From Arcuatula senhousia (Eukaryota; Mollusca; Bivalvia; Mytilida; Mytilidae), in NCBI GenBank assembly GCA_963971305.1, contig OZ020305.1:45469750-45533749 (forward strand): a DNA stretch of 64,000 nucleotides, given 5' to 3'. Each line of letters starts with the position of its first letter. Positions within the stretch are counted from its first letter, which is position 1. This document shows positions 34,101 to 46,500 of this stretch, one piece after another. The notes beneath the pieces were generated by a model. The model did not search any database, was not told the origin of the DNA, and saw only the letters and a program-made list of their open reading frames with translations. The position numbers were made by a program, and so were the translations under genes.

Positions 34101-35495
34101 TTTAGCTTGTAAAATATAGATTGATTCGTTGTAACTTCGAGAGCTTCTGATGTTCAACCTGCCTCATATTAAAATAAAAGTTTTGAATTCTTGAATTATC
34201 TGGGGGTGTTTCATTGGTAAATTTATGATGACGAGCAGTAATGAATTTGAGTGAGTGAGTGAGTGAGTGAGTTGGTGTTTTACGCCCGTGCAACGCTAAA
34301 TAGGTTATTTACAGGCGATGAACATGAAAAGGGTGATAAAATGAACATGAAATGGTGATGATGAATGAAATATGGGGGTGGGATGGGAAACAAAGGACCG
34401 GTAAATTTTGAAGAACCACAGGAAAAGGGGAGAGGTGGGTAGGGGCGGAAAATTTAGCCTATGTGGTGCACTACTTGGCGGTCCACAAAGGGGTCTTTTA
34501 CGTGCACGAAGCGTGGCACTCTCCACACACGTTGGCCCACTATGGTCGGCGGTCAGGGTTTCCGTATTATAGACCGGACAACCCCCGCGGACGAGGGCCA
34601 CCCTATTCAGCCACCTAGGGTACACACTTGGTCGCTCTGTGGGCTGAGCACTGACCCGACATCAGAATCCCAAGACCCTTAGTCGCCTCTTACGACAAGC
34701 TAGGCTCTGCTGCGGGGTAATGAATTTGATGAGAAAAGAAAAAAAGCAATGTTTTAATAGTAAAAAGTAATTATAAACACCCATGATTCCCGAAAAGCAG
34801 GTACTACTTACTCTTCCGGAGCACCTTAGTTTCTCTCGTTACGACTTGAGTTTGCGAGGTAGATTGCTTTTCAGTGGTTTTATGTTGTCTGATTCTGCTT
34901 GCTGTTCTCTTCCGTGATAACTGGACTAGTGTTGTCTTTGCCCTTTCGGACTTTTGGCCCAATGAGACCGCTTTGCTTTCACCAGAACAGGTTTTACGTT
35001 TATGATTATAAGATACTAGTAAACATTTTGAATTATTTGCACCGCAGTGGTATCTGAGAACTTCAGTAGTAACTATATGACGACGATAGGGAACTGAAAC
35101 TTTCATATTAAACAGCATTACTTTGATAAGAAAAGGAAACGAGCAATGTTTTAACAGTAAAAAGTAATTATAAACAAGGATGCTTTTTGAGAAAAAATCT
35201 TTAATAACTTTTTTTTCAGAAACAGCAACAAGATTTGCCAGAGACCAAAAGCAAAATGTATCCAAAAGATGTGGATTATTTGTCAGAGACAAAGAGCAAA
35301 GATTATACAAAAGATGTTGATAATTTGTCAGAGACAAAAAGCAAAGATTACCCAAAAGATGTGGACGACATTAAGAATACAAATTGTGAAATTTGGCGAT
35401 GTTTCTCAGTCGCCATTGATAGACTTGGGTTAATTACATTCAGTGTTACTCTTATTATTGGCTGTCTGGTCATAATGAGCAACATATCTTTATAA
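28135..35495 (+). CDS. Gene B: nicotinic acetylcholine receptor alpha-like subunit
   Basis: Exons are 28135-28183 (candidate), 28923-29071, 29369-29413, 30330-30439, 32168-32703, 33622-33815 and 35220-35495 (TAA). They give 452 codons if the first exon is right. That exon starts at an ATG and ends in phase 1 before GTAAGA, which matches the 2-nt start of the next exon. It encodes a short moderately hydrophobic leader, which is weak evidence. The core shows loop A WIPDLTVYD, Cys loop CPIDVTSFPFDTQVC, loop B GSWSYHG, loop C YYGCCPEPFPDV, M1, GEKVSLEITVMLAMSVF in M2, M3 and M4. The Tyr/Trp/CysCys set typical of acetylcholine-binding subunits is complete. The M3-M4 loop contains three 15-residue repeats. 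Its product is a surface cation-channel subunit by family. The ligand is inference. Confidence 0.9.
30480..31160. repeat. Intronic stretch with repeated TTTTTCATGAC words
   Basis: Short words such as GGTTTTTCATGAC, GAAAATGATG-TTTTCATGAC and AAAGTCA recur in both orientations in this intron of gene B. They could form weak hairpins. No protein is encoded, and the following intron sequence to 32167 shows nothing I can name. Confidence 0.4.
34251..34716 (-). repeat. SINE-like family A copy
   Basis: It is bounded by the 13-bp duplication GTAATGAATTTGA (34238-34250 and 34717-34729). The GTGAGTGAGTGAGT tail lies at the left. The head is shortened by about 20 bp relative to 11722-12204. It sits in the last intron of gene B. 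Confidence 0.8.
34805..35000 (+). repeat. Solitary 3' tail of the RT retroelement family
   Basis: It contains CTTCCGGAGCACC, ACGACTTGAGTTTGCG and GCCCTTTCGGACTTTTG, in the same order as in the tails at 36.4 and 56.4 kb. It is 5' truncated and lies in the last intron of gene B. Confidence 0.55.
35235..35369 (+). repeat. Three 45-bp coding repeats in gene B
   Basis: Three in-frame units begin at 35235, 35280 and 35325. They encode LPETKSKMYPKDVDY, LSETKSKDYTKDVDN and LSETKSKDYPKDVDD. They lie in the last exon, in the cytoplasmic M3-M4 loop just before M4. The units are rich in Lys, Asp, Ser, Thr and Tyr. Genes A, C and D lack them. Confidence 0.9.
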
Positions 35496-35963
35496 TATTT
35501 CATGTTGTACAGACATTTATGTATTTCTTGACCTATGCTATAAAAGACTTGGAGAATCGTTGTACATCTCTTAATTAAAGTTGCAACTTGATTCTCTACC
35601 TCAAAATGTGGAAACCTCCTGTGAAGTAAATACATTAGTTGCAGTAAAAGATATAATATCATTTTACATGAAAAACCGTATTCCACTTTTTTGCAGAATT
35701 TGAAAATTTGTATATACGTATAAATAATTGCTTTTTTGGTTTGTTTGATTTGTTGTAGTTTATATGCGTTCAATGTAATTTCTTAATTGACAATTCATAT
35801 TCTAATCAGGCCAACGACAAGTCAAAAGTAATGTGGAAAAAAGGTTGGAAAGTAAATTAGGTTTTTCATTCACTACAAATTAGATTAAGTATTTTTGGTT
35901 AACATGCTGTACTACACTGTTTACAATATTTTATTTATAAACAAACGTGATGGCTTCAAATTT

Positions 35964-36490
35964 ATTTTCCAATCGTCAACTTTCCCTTCTTGTGTAGCAA
36001 CATTCCGTCCGCTCTCTCTTATGGAGTTTACGTATCTCAATTGATTCGTTTCTCCATAGCGTGCGGGACTTACATCGATTTCCTTAGCATAGCGACACGT
36101 CTGACGCAAAAATTGCTCACACAAGGTTATGTTGCTCCACGGTCGCTGTCTTCACTCAAGAAATTTTACGGAAGACATCATGCACTTATAGACAAATATG
36201 GGATTTCGATCTCTCAAATGAGTACAGATGTTAGTTTGTCATAGGGTTTTGTTTGTCTTCCTTTACCGGATTTGACACTATGAATGAACTATTGGCAACG
36301 CGACGGGTGTGCTATAGTAAGCAAGCAGGACTGGACTGGAGTTCGCGTTGTTGATTGATATTCAGTTATTTTGTGTTTCCATATTTTGCATGTTGTCTGT
36401 TTTTGTCCCGTTCTTGTTGGTGTTCACTGGTCTTGTCTCTGCCCTTTCGGACTTTTGACATTCTGATACCCCATTGGTACCTCTGCATCT
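35964..36490 (+). pseudogene. C-terminal remnant of a reverse-transcriptase retroelement plus its 3' tail
   Basis: The frame from FPIVNFPFLCSNIPS through YGVYVSQLIRFSIACGTY to KKFYGRHHALIDKYGIS ends near 36243. It is the extreme C-terminus of an RT-type ORF that I know as common in invertebrate genomes (Penelope-like or a related unassigned class). The non-coding tail that follows contains GAGTTCGCGTTGTTGAT and GCCCTTTCGGACTTTTGAC. The same pair of parts is found at 48.8-50.5 kb, which shows they belong to one element. The rest of the ORF is missing. Confidence 0.65.
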
Positions 36491-37041
36491 AATACAAATG
36501 ATTTCCCATCTTTTTTACAAGCTTTTTTCACGTAACTTCCTAGTATAGTAATGGGTCGAAATTTCCTCTGCATCCATCTAATTTTATGTGCTATTGTCTT
36601 ACGGTACACGTTTTTTTATGGGGGTAAATGAGTTTTAAAGCCGATGTGTTTTCAAATTTCATTTTAAATGATGATATAGTATTTTCTATATTTTTATAAC
36701 CTTTTTAAAACTACATTTTGTGTATCAGGTGACTTAATTCACCTATGGGGAAATATATTGTAGCGGGAATATACACATTATAGAAATTAAAACCATTAAT
36801 GCTTATATATAAAAGTTATATCGATTTCATATTGCTGTAAGATAGCAAGGTTCATACATAAATAAAGGTGTATTTAAATACAGTTATTGTCTTCTTCTGT
36901 CAAAAAGTTATAACCACTACTCAAATCGCTCGCCTTCGTTCAACTGTGACTTTCAAATACACGGTACCAATGGTACTTTGATTTATTCTAATCAGGCCAA
37001 CGACAAGTCAAAAGTAAAAAGAGACAAAACAAAAGATAAGT

Positions 37042-37516
37042 TAGTAAATTAGTTATTGGTTTAGTCCAAAGCAGCACGAATTTGGCTTTATCAAGGATAT
37101 GAACATGACATAATGATGAAGTGGAGGAAATGAAGACAAAAAGTCAACCAGGGATGCCCGATTTGAATTGCTACCTGAATTAGGAGGCGTGGTTAAGATC
37201 GGACAATTTAGACTCATGCACTGAGGATCCTATGTATCCTAATCTCATCAAAACTTTTACCGACAAGCTTTGCCCGACGAAATAGAATGACACATTTCTC
37301 GAACCCTGCTGCAGGTCTCAATACACATGTAACAGTAGGATCCCAATACACTAAATTGTTCGATCCTTCCCAGTGGCAGTCAAAACTCTCATCCGCGATT
37401 GGCATTGTGTCCCTATTTCACCCACTCCATCGTCTAGTTCATTTTACTATCTCTTTCACGTTCATCTCCCTGATTAGCGGAATGTGTGCAGCTTTGTAGT
37501 AAAGCAATAACTAACA
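37042..37516. repeat. Family B-like element with inverted ends
   Basis: The left end (TTAGTTATTGGTTTAGTCC...GCAGCACGAAT) is complementary to the right end (GCAGCTTTGTAGTAAAGCAATAACTAAC). Both carry the GAACATGA/TCACGTTCAT block. It is either two head-to-head SINE copies or a MITE that shares the family B tail. Confidence 0.55.
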
Positions 37517-37659
37517 CAACTGACTTTCATTTTTGGCCATTTTACGAGTAATATAATTTCAAACTTCCAAGTATATCTGTTCTTTAATTCTAAATCTCTT
37601 AAGAATGTGAAGAGCGAGTCAGATTCGTTTAGAAATTCACCTGTATTGTGCTGTAGTTT

Positions 37660-38010
37660 AGTTTCGTTTAGTAGATGAACGTGATAGTGATGAACATAAA
37701 ATGATAGTGAAAAATGGGAAGAGGACACTATGTCAATCTGGATATCCGAGTTTTACTGCATGTAGAATGAGGGGAACGGGAAAGACCGGATAATTTAGTT
37801 TACAACTAGGGAACTTGCGTGTCATATTTTTACAAAACACCTTGTAGCAGTTTTTTTGTTTTCTGGTTTTTTTTACGTATGAGGAACGTGGCACTTTCCC
37901 GACACGGTCATCACTGTGGCTTGTGGTCAGGTTTACTGTATTTTGGTCGGACGTCCCTGACATGCAAGATGACCCCATTTAACCAGCTGGGGAGCATAAT
38001 TATCAGTTGC
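37660..38010 (-). repeat. Diverged family B copy
   Basis: GTAGATGAACGTGATAGTGATGAACATAAAATG at the left (shown here only as a landmark), GAGGAACGTGGCACTTTCCC-GACACGG and GACCCCATTTAACCAGCTGGGG follow the order seen in the full copy at 6576-7021. Confidence 0.45.
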
Positions 38011-38879
38011 ACCTTGCTCGCAATCAAGCTAAGCTACAGGGCATTTGTTTTTTTATTGCGAGTTATTTTTAGTTTTTCATGTGAATATTTGGCAAATGTG
38101 GAAAAAAGGTTGGAAAGTACATTAGGTTTTTCATTCACAACAAATTAGATTAAGTATTTTTGGATAACATGCTGTACTACACATGTCCTTAAATACCAGT
38201 TATGTCTTTGAGACAAATAGCAAATATTTTTGTTTACAAAATCTATAATCAAATTCTTACATGTATACAAATGATTTCGAAACTTTTTACAAAACATCTT
38301 GACAAAATGTGTTTCGTATTTTTTTCTTGAATTTCAATAAAAAGATGCTTGATTTCATTTAATCATTTCTAACACGAGAACTTTAAAAAAAATAATCAAA
38401 ACATCCATATTTAGTTTCTGCTTTTAAGTAACCACATGCATACATAAGAAATAACGATAGATTCTCATCCAAAATAAATCCGTTTTAACATCAAACATCA
38501 GAAGGCTTTATATATCTTATGACAAAATCTCATGGGTTATTCTTACAAATCGTCTTTTGTCTTAATCAAATTGATTCATCTGTTAAATAAAACGAACACA
38601 TTTTGTTTTAAAGTCAAATCAATTAGTAATGCATACACAGATCATTGGCTAAAATTTGATGCCCCAAAAATATTTTGTTATACCGTTTAAAATCACTGAT
38701 TGAATCCATTTATACTTAAAATCTTCAATGATTGGAAGTTGAAAGCAATAACTACCAAGTAATGAAGGAAGTTTGATGTTATTTATGAACAGAAAGTGAG
38801 ATTTTTATTCTGGAGAAATGACTTGTAAAGTGTTCGGTTATATAAGAACAGTAGTTTTCGTAATTCGTAAGTAGTTAAT

Positions 38880-39290
38880 TTTTAATAGCAAGTGGTTTGG
38901 TGCTTTGCGCCCAAGTAATACTTTTAAGGTTATACCAGGGCCGTATGAACATATAACATTTATATGTGTGTTGTGAAGATTATATCTGGGCGAACATCTT
39001 AAAGTAATCTTAAAGTTATATCAAGGACAGAAATATGACAAAGGTTGAAATGAACATTATTCTATTATGCAAAGCTAGTGAAAAAGAAACAAAGAACCTG
39101 ACCACAAACCGTATTGGTGCACCGTAGTGGCAAATCTATCCCGCTCTGTTGCATGTTAAGGAATTGTAAGATCCCTTACAGTTTGTTATATTGGCCAACA
39201 ATACCCGTAGCTCCTTTCTCTTGTAGCAGTCAAAGTTCGTTTTCTCTGATTGGCCTTGTCCGGGATGTACAGCATTAAAGCATAACTAAC
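38880..39290. repeat. Very diverged SINE-like copy
   Basis: It keeps GGTGCTTTGCGCCCAAG at the left, TGACAAAGGTTGAAATGAAC, GGTGCACCGTAGTGG and an AAAGCATAACTAACT end. Identity with families A and B is low. The sequence between 38150 and 38880 shows no feature that I can support. Confidence 0.35.
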
Positions 39291-40269
39291 TACATGTAAT
39301 TGCAGATTGCTTATACATTGTATATGTTTTGTTTTACCCAATGTTCAGCCAATTCTTAATAGGTTAATATAAACCAAAAACTATATCAAACGAAGGTAAA
39401 TCGTATGTGCACTGGCACACTCTTCTGTAGGAAATATCAACAGGTTCTGAACATGAACACTGTTACTTCTATTTTGAAACAAAATTACAATTATGTATCA
39501 AACTGAGCCTGGTGTGTGTATCATACTAGTATATAGACAATTCATCGAAAAAGCTCATAGCAAAAATTAGAAGTAAAAAAATATAACAAAATTTGACTTG
39601 AACACGATTATATAGAAACGACTGGACAAGGTGTCATAACATACAGCACGAAATTTCTTGGTTTGTAGTCTAAATTGGGGAACTCATTTTTAGCTTTTTA
39701 GTTCCGCGTTCTTAAAAATTATTCTTAATTCAATTTTAACACTTCTAAGGATCTCTTAATTGATTGATTGAAATTCGCGAAAATGACCCGTTATTCTTTA
39801 TACAAACAAGTTTTTTCTTGATGGAAATGTCCCAATTTTAGTATTTTGGAACATTCATGATAAAATATAACTTCAACGGAACGCCTCGGTAACGTACCAC
39901 AGCGGGAAAACCTAAGGGCAAAATTCCACATGATATGTTAACCATCTTGATCTTAACACAAACTTCAATATAATATCAGAGTTGACTCTTCATCACAGTG
40001 GTCTTCGCGCATGTTTTCAAAAGAAGTGCCGATGTAAGCACCAGAGATGCTGGTAATAAAACTTTGTTGAAAAAAAACCCGTAATTTCAAAGAGTGTTGT
40101 TTTATAATGAATGTCGCCCATCAATAGAAAAGACCGATATGTTGCCGGGGAAAGATCCAAGGGTTTAAACAATCTGATTAATGACGTTCTTAGATGCTGT
40201 GTAAACACAAAATGAAAATGTTGCCATAAATCAACCTGTATCTTAGAATATACAGACTATTATTTTGTA

Positions 40270-41160
40270 ATGGTTTTGTACGAACGCCTATAATATCTTA
40301 TTACGACTTTTTTCCGTCAAAAGTCCTTTCTTTTTTCTCGTTAAAACGACGTCATTTCTGAGGATAAGACCTCTTTCTCGTTATCCCAACTTGGTTTTCG
40401 TTATAATGGCTTTCATTTCTCTTTTTCGCTTTTTTCAATATTTTTGCTAGAGCGCCTCTGATAAGACTTGAATAGACGAAACGCGCGTCAGGCGTAGCAA
40501 AATTTATTGTCTGCATGGAACTTTGTCATTTTTGCCTACCCCAGACATAGGTTGATCATCTTAGTTATAATTTGGTTGCCCAGTTCGGTATATTTTGGTT
40601 TAATTGTTCTATGCTCTTTATAATCACATATTTGTGGCTTTTTCAATATTTTTTACAGAGCGCCTATGATGAGTCTTGAATAGACGGAACGCGCGTCAGA
40701 CGTAGCAAAATTTATTGTCTGGAACTTTGTTAATGAGAATAAAAACATACGATATCAATGCATGACGATCTTAGCGATAAACTTCATAATCATAGAATTG
40801 GCTTTTTCAATAATTTTGGCAGAGCGCCTCTGACGAAACGCGCGTCAGGCGTTGCAAAATTAATTGTCTTGAACTTTGTTGTCATTTTTATTTCTCGTAA
40901 AAACTATTACACTATTTTCTTATCTTATATTCCGACTTGTTGTTGTTTAAACTATTTCATTTTTCGTTAAAAGAACTATTTTTTCTCGTTAGAACGACCT
41001 CAGTTTCATTTCTTGTAATAAATTTTCATTATTTTTGAAATTACGACCTAAATGTCTCGTTATAATTTGTCGTAATAACGACCTCTTTTTCACGCATGAT
41101 TACGACTTTTTTCACGTTATAACGACTTTCATTTTTGTTTTTCTTTCCTAACGAAATATA
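40270..41160. repeat. CGTTATAACGAC-type degenerate array with GACGAAACGCGCGTC modules
   Basis: Words like TCGTTATAACGAC recur in various states across the block. Inside it the module GAGCGCCTCTGA...GACGAAACGCGCGTCAGGCGT...GCAAAATTTATTGTCT occurs three times (near 40450, 40660 and 40820). An inverted copy lies at about 53745-53835. It is non-coding. Confidence 0.6.
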
Positions 41161-41740
41161 GGTTTCAATATGCTTTCGTAGCGATGTATCTTTTTTTGTA
41201 AAATCAAGTTTATTTTCACAAACATTTTAGCGACTTAATACATAAATTTTATTAAATCAGTTTAACAAAGTTTATCTTTAAGATCATCAGGTTTAATGGT
41301 CGCGTTCTAATAATTCTAAAGTAAGCTATGCAATCTATGGGATATGACAATGGATTTGTTACCTCATGCAAACGTACGATTACAATTTGATTTAGGTATT
41401 CAAAAACAAAAACAAAAGATACTTTATGATCTTACCCCTTTAAAATATTATCTAATACTTAATTGTAGTAAGATAATTAATTGTGATATTTAATATTTTA
41501 GGGGTCGAGACTATAAAAAACCTTTTAACACAGATCTGTTACAATTTTAAATATCGCTCAACTATGACCATTTTTGAGTCCTTCAATCTATGTAATAGCA
41601 AAGAGATAATTTAAGTGACAAAGAATTCTGGTTAAAACTGGAATGAATATCAAACAAATGAATTAATTGAATCTTAAATGTTTTTATCGGTCAAGCATTG
41701 ATATTGTATGTTTTTATTCAAAATCCAAAAATATATATAT

Positions 41741-43320
41741 ACCAATTCAAAAAGATGGTAATGTACACATAGAGCTACCGACATCGAGTTTTGAAGAAAT
41801 ATGAAAACCACCAAATGATGACCATAGTTAACCTAAGGACAAAATTCAGGTTTCCTTGTTTTAAACACGCAAATGTTTTAAATATATATGTTAGAGGCAA
41901 TAGGAATAATTAGGCATTAAGCATAAATCCTAGGCATAAAAAAGACAAGACATAATTTATATATCTATTCTACAAAACAAAGGAACATATATACATGTGC
42001 ATGCAGTGAAACCATTATATCACATAACATTAGGCTCATTGCCCCTTATTGTCACAAGTGCGGGAACTATGGTATCTACTGTTACATTAAAGTCCACTCT
42101 TTTTACACTTGAATCTATAAGTACTACATTTGATGTGCAGTTACACTTTTTAAACCCTTGTCCACCGGTCAACGACTGCTTGGCAGATGCCTCTCTTACA
42201 CTTATGGTAGTCTCACTGTTAACATCATCAATGGATAAAATATTCATTTGATTTAAACTAAATGTTCCATTCAGCTCTTCCAAATACACATATACTTTAA
42301 AGCTGTCATCCGGATTCTCTGACTTGGTTATTAGCCTTTCGATACCACCGACTTTCAAAATGTCATATTTTTCAGTTTTCCAGTTTTGTAGTAATCAGAA
42401 GGCGTTTTCTTTCCATTTTATGTGATTTCATGCAGGGTTTTGATTAATTCATGATAATGTTCCCTACTTAGAATATTCCTTATTTTTCCATTGCCATGCC
42501 TTATCATAATTTCAGGAAAAAAACTTTCCTTCAAACTCCATGTTTTCCCTTTAAAACCTTTTCATTTATTTTTAAGGTGAACACATTTTTGAAAAGTAAT
42601 CACTAAGTAAAAGTCTTATTAAACTATAGATACTAGTAAACATTGATCATAGACCATTAAGTCATGGATGTGCATGAAAGATTAAATTTATATTTTATAA
42701 ATTTAAAAAAAAAAAAAAATATGCCCCATATATCACAACATTTGGGACGGACGAACGAACCCGAACACTATATACCCTCCACTTTCATAGATGGGGCATA
42801 ACATTTCAATCTGCTTCTTTCTCTCTCAAAATAAATAAAAGATAAAACAAAACAAATATATTAGAAATAAAAAATATATGATTTTGTTTGAAATTGGGCT
42901 AGCCATCCAAAGAAATACTCGGGTATTGTAGTCAAACTTATCAATATTGAAACTTTAATTCAATTTTTTTTTGTCATGATGTATCAACTTATCTGGTTAG
43001 GCAATAAGAATAATTTTCATAAAATAAAATCAGGAATTAGACTTAAATCGTAGCATAAAGCTTAATGTAAAATTCCATTTAGGCATTAACACTAATGACT
43101 AGGTATTATTTTATTGCCTAGGATTTAAGCTTAATGCCTAATTGTACCTATTGCCTCTAACATATATATTTAAAACAATTGCGTGTTTAAAACAAGGAAA
43201 CCTCGATTCTGTCCTTAGGTTAACTATGGTCTTCATTCGGTGGTTTTCGGTGGTTTTCATATTTCTTCAATAGTCGATGTCGGTAGCTCTATGTACACAA
43301 TACCATCTTTTTGAATTGGT
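41741..43320. mobile_element. 1.6 kb element with roughly 230-bp terminal inverted repeats
   Basis: The left end (ACCAATTCAAAAAGATGGTA and following, to about 41970) is complementary to the right end (about 43080-43320), with small indels. Shared landmarks are TAGAGCTACCGACATCGA, CATAGTTAACCTAAGGACA and TATGTTAGAGGCAATAGG. The interior carries a minus-strand open frame (42020-42358) and a small GGACGGACGAACGAACCCG repeat near 42750. It is probably a decayed DNA transposon. It ends about 240 bp before gene C. Confidence 0.75.
42020..42358 (-). pseudogene. Open-frame fragment inside the TIR element
   Basis: The 112-codon frame ends in a region with VREASAKQSLTGGQGFKKC followed by NCTSN. This resembles the cysteine-rich GQGFxKCNC terminus of some transposon-linked animal proteins, from memory only. 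The downstream cysteines expected there are missing, so it appears truncated or frame-shifted. Its position between the inverted repeats suggests it belongs to that element. Confidence 0.4.
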
Positions 43321-43560
43321 TTATATATTTTAATACCTAATTATACCTATTGCCTCTAACATATTAATATAACACAAAGAAAAATCAAAACAGATATAAA
43401 AAACCAAGCAAAACAAAAAACCCAAAGCCGATTAAAAAACAAATATTATTATATCACTAAGAATTAAATTACGAAAAATTAACTTCCCCACAATGTTTTA
43501 ACCAGTTTTAACCAATAACGCAAAGAGAAAAAGTCTCACTTATTCCGTCTCTTTTTCCAG

Positions 43561-46500
43561 TTGTTTCAGAATGCCTTGGCAACAATCCTTACAAGAACAT
43601 TAGCGATTATATCTTCAGTGGCTACGATAGTGGACTGAGGCCCCACTGTTCAGATGCTACTCTAGTTAAAGCGACCATTGGGCTAGCTCTTAGACAAGTT
43701 ATTGATCTGGTACGGTAATATACTGTTGGTCTTTTGGAGTAGCCGTGGCAGTAAACCACGAAGAAACCCTTCAAGTTAATCCTTACGAAAATAAATGTAA
43801 AATAAAAGTAATTATTTTGTCTCTGTTGATAAGTTTAACAGCTGAAGTAGAATATATAATGTTAATTTTGTAAATTGCTTAAAAAAGTACAAAAGTTTAT
43901 TCAATTTTAACGAGATATCTTTTTGTACCGAAACTGTTATTTTCTTTAATTTAAGGATGAACCAAATCAAGTCATTAAGCTAAATTTATGGATCAGACTG
44001 GTATGTTAAATTATTATTATACAATGTATTATATGATAAATGAATATTTCTTAATAAGCAGACAGAACTCAGTTATATTGCGGCGCTCCCAAAAATGTTC
44101 AGTAGTGTCAGGTCTAAATAACGCTAAATTACGGTCCTCATTTGATGCAGAAAGTTGGCTAAATTTAGAAAAATTATTACAAAAACAAATAAAAACAGGA
44201 GCAGAAATTCAAATATTAACATCACACAAAAGGTATCATTCGGATCATGCAATTTGAGTCTTAATTAATTTGATGTTACATATTACTGAAAGTGACAAGA
44301 GCTATTTCAATAAACAACAATTTAAGTTTTAGTACCTAAAAATACAGAAAGCGTTCTTAATGTCTTTATTCCACGCAACTTTCTGGCTAAATTGTAAACA
44401 ACGATATTTACATGTCAACATTATTATCTACAATGTGTATATGTTATATACATTTTGACTTTATATGTTCTTTCAGTCATGGAATGACTGCCTCCTAAAA
44501 TGGGATCCAACCAATTTTGAAAATGTAGGAAGTATTGTTGTTCCAAACAAGAATATTTGGATTCCCGATCTGACTATATACGACAGGTATTAAGATATGG
44601 ATGTGGCCAATCTTTGAAAACATAAAAAATGAAGAAAATATACAAATGATATATTCCATAAAATATATTTCTTATATGTGACGGCGTAATATACAAATAT
44701 AAAAAACATAGTCACTTTATAGCTTTGAAAATGATGAAAAAACGTACAGCTCCGTACCAAAGTATACCAATAAATTATGCTTAATGACCTTATGTTCTGT
44801 TGCCATATACTAATAATATATTAAGGTGGTTTAAAATTTTTTAGTACTATAAGATAATATATATATTACATGATCGTACTCTAAATTGGAAGAAAATAAT
44901 TGTTTTGTTTCTGACAGATTATTGTTTCATATTTTTGAATTAATAATAAATAATGGTTCATATTTTTTTTCTAGTGTGTCAACAGAATTCTTTGGATTAA
45001 AAGACTATAACCCGACCGTGTATTCGGACGGATCAGTTTTCTTTAATTTTCCAACGCTTGTCGAAGTTCTTTGTCCAATCGATGTAACTAGTTTTCCATT
45101 TGATACACAAATATGCAAGTTGATGTTTGGTTCCTGGACATATCATGGATTTGCACTTGACTGGACGCCACGGTCTAGTAATCCAGCCGATCTATCTGCT
45201 ATGAAAGAGAACGTAGAATGGATTGTACCGAATATAACAGTGAAGCGTCATGAGGCGTTTTACACATGCTGTCCAGAGCCTTATCCGGATATAACATTTT
45301 ACTTCAAGCTGGAGAGAAAACCGTCATTTTATATAACAAATATTATCATTCCTTCCTTAATGATAACAATTTTATTGGTACTTGGTTATATCTTACCTGT
45401 TAACTCTGGTGAAAAAGTATCTTTGGAAATTACTGTTATGTTGGCGATGTCCGTCTTCCAGCTCCTGGTGGCAGATAAGCTTCCTCCTTCGGCCGATTCT
45501 ACTCCATGGATAGGTAATGTAAACCACCAATATAATAGATAATACATAATGTACCTTACCCCAAAATGAACACGAACTCACCAATGAGCTTTGGAGTACA
45601 TGTACTTACTTTTCTTGTTTGTGTAAGAAAAAATATTAATGAGATGAGGCACATCCCACATAACAAGCGGTAATTTAGAAAAATCGTGGTGGAAAACCAC
45701 CAGCAGCCTCCAACGAGGCCAGTACGCGCTGCTCGCTGTCCTGCAATTGACACATGCTCTAAATAAAATGTATATAATTTTTCGATAACAGACAAGCAAA
45801 TGTACACTTCGTTTAAAAAGTACAGAAAAGGGTCGATTTTTTCTTAAAGAGGGTACGTTATAATTGCAAAATTTAGTACTTGGCTTTCTTAAAATTCACT
45901 TCCAATACAATGTTATGAGATTGGTAGAATGCACCTTATTTATGTCTAATTATTATAGAAAATAATGATATTTGGAATAGGTGTACGCGACTCGGCTAGC
46001 ATAACAAGCGGTAATTTAGAAAAACCACAATGGACAACCGCCAGCAGCCTACAACAAGACCAGTAGGCACTGCTCGCCATTATGCAATTGGTCCATGGTC
46101 TAAATAAAATGCATATAATTCAAATCCAGTCCTTAAAAAGTCACAAATAGACCCCCTTCTTGAACAAGGAACAGAGAACATCAGAAAGATAAGAACAAAC
46201 AAAAGCTTTGTCAAAGATTCCTGGCTTAAGACAGGTACATATAAAATGTCGCGAGGTTCACGTGTTTTTGAATCCTACCTTCCCCTTATCAATATTACCA
46301 GACAAAGCACAAAACTTAAACACACAATTAAAAATCAAATCGATCAAAATTCAATTCCACTAGATAATACCTTAGACAAAAGACAATAAGAACAAACGAG
46401 CGGACGGAAGAGGAACTCTATAAGGTAAAACAAATTTAGGCGGAAACATACCGAGGTGCTTCAACATTTTTGCAATTTTTAAATAATTTGAAAGCAGTTA

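Noticed and set aside
34804..35355. 183-codon minus-strand open frame
   Set aside because: It reads through a retroelement tail and the antisense of the gene B repeats; the repeated translation is a shadow of the 45-bp coding repeats.
35348..35773. 141-codon minus-strand open frame
   Set aside because: It is antisense to the M4 exon of gene B and has no motif of its own.
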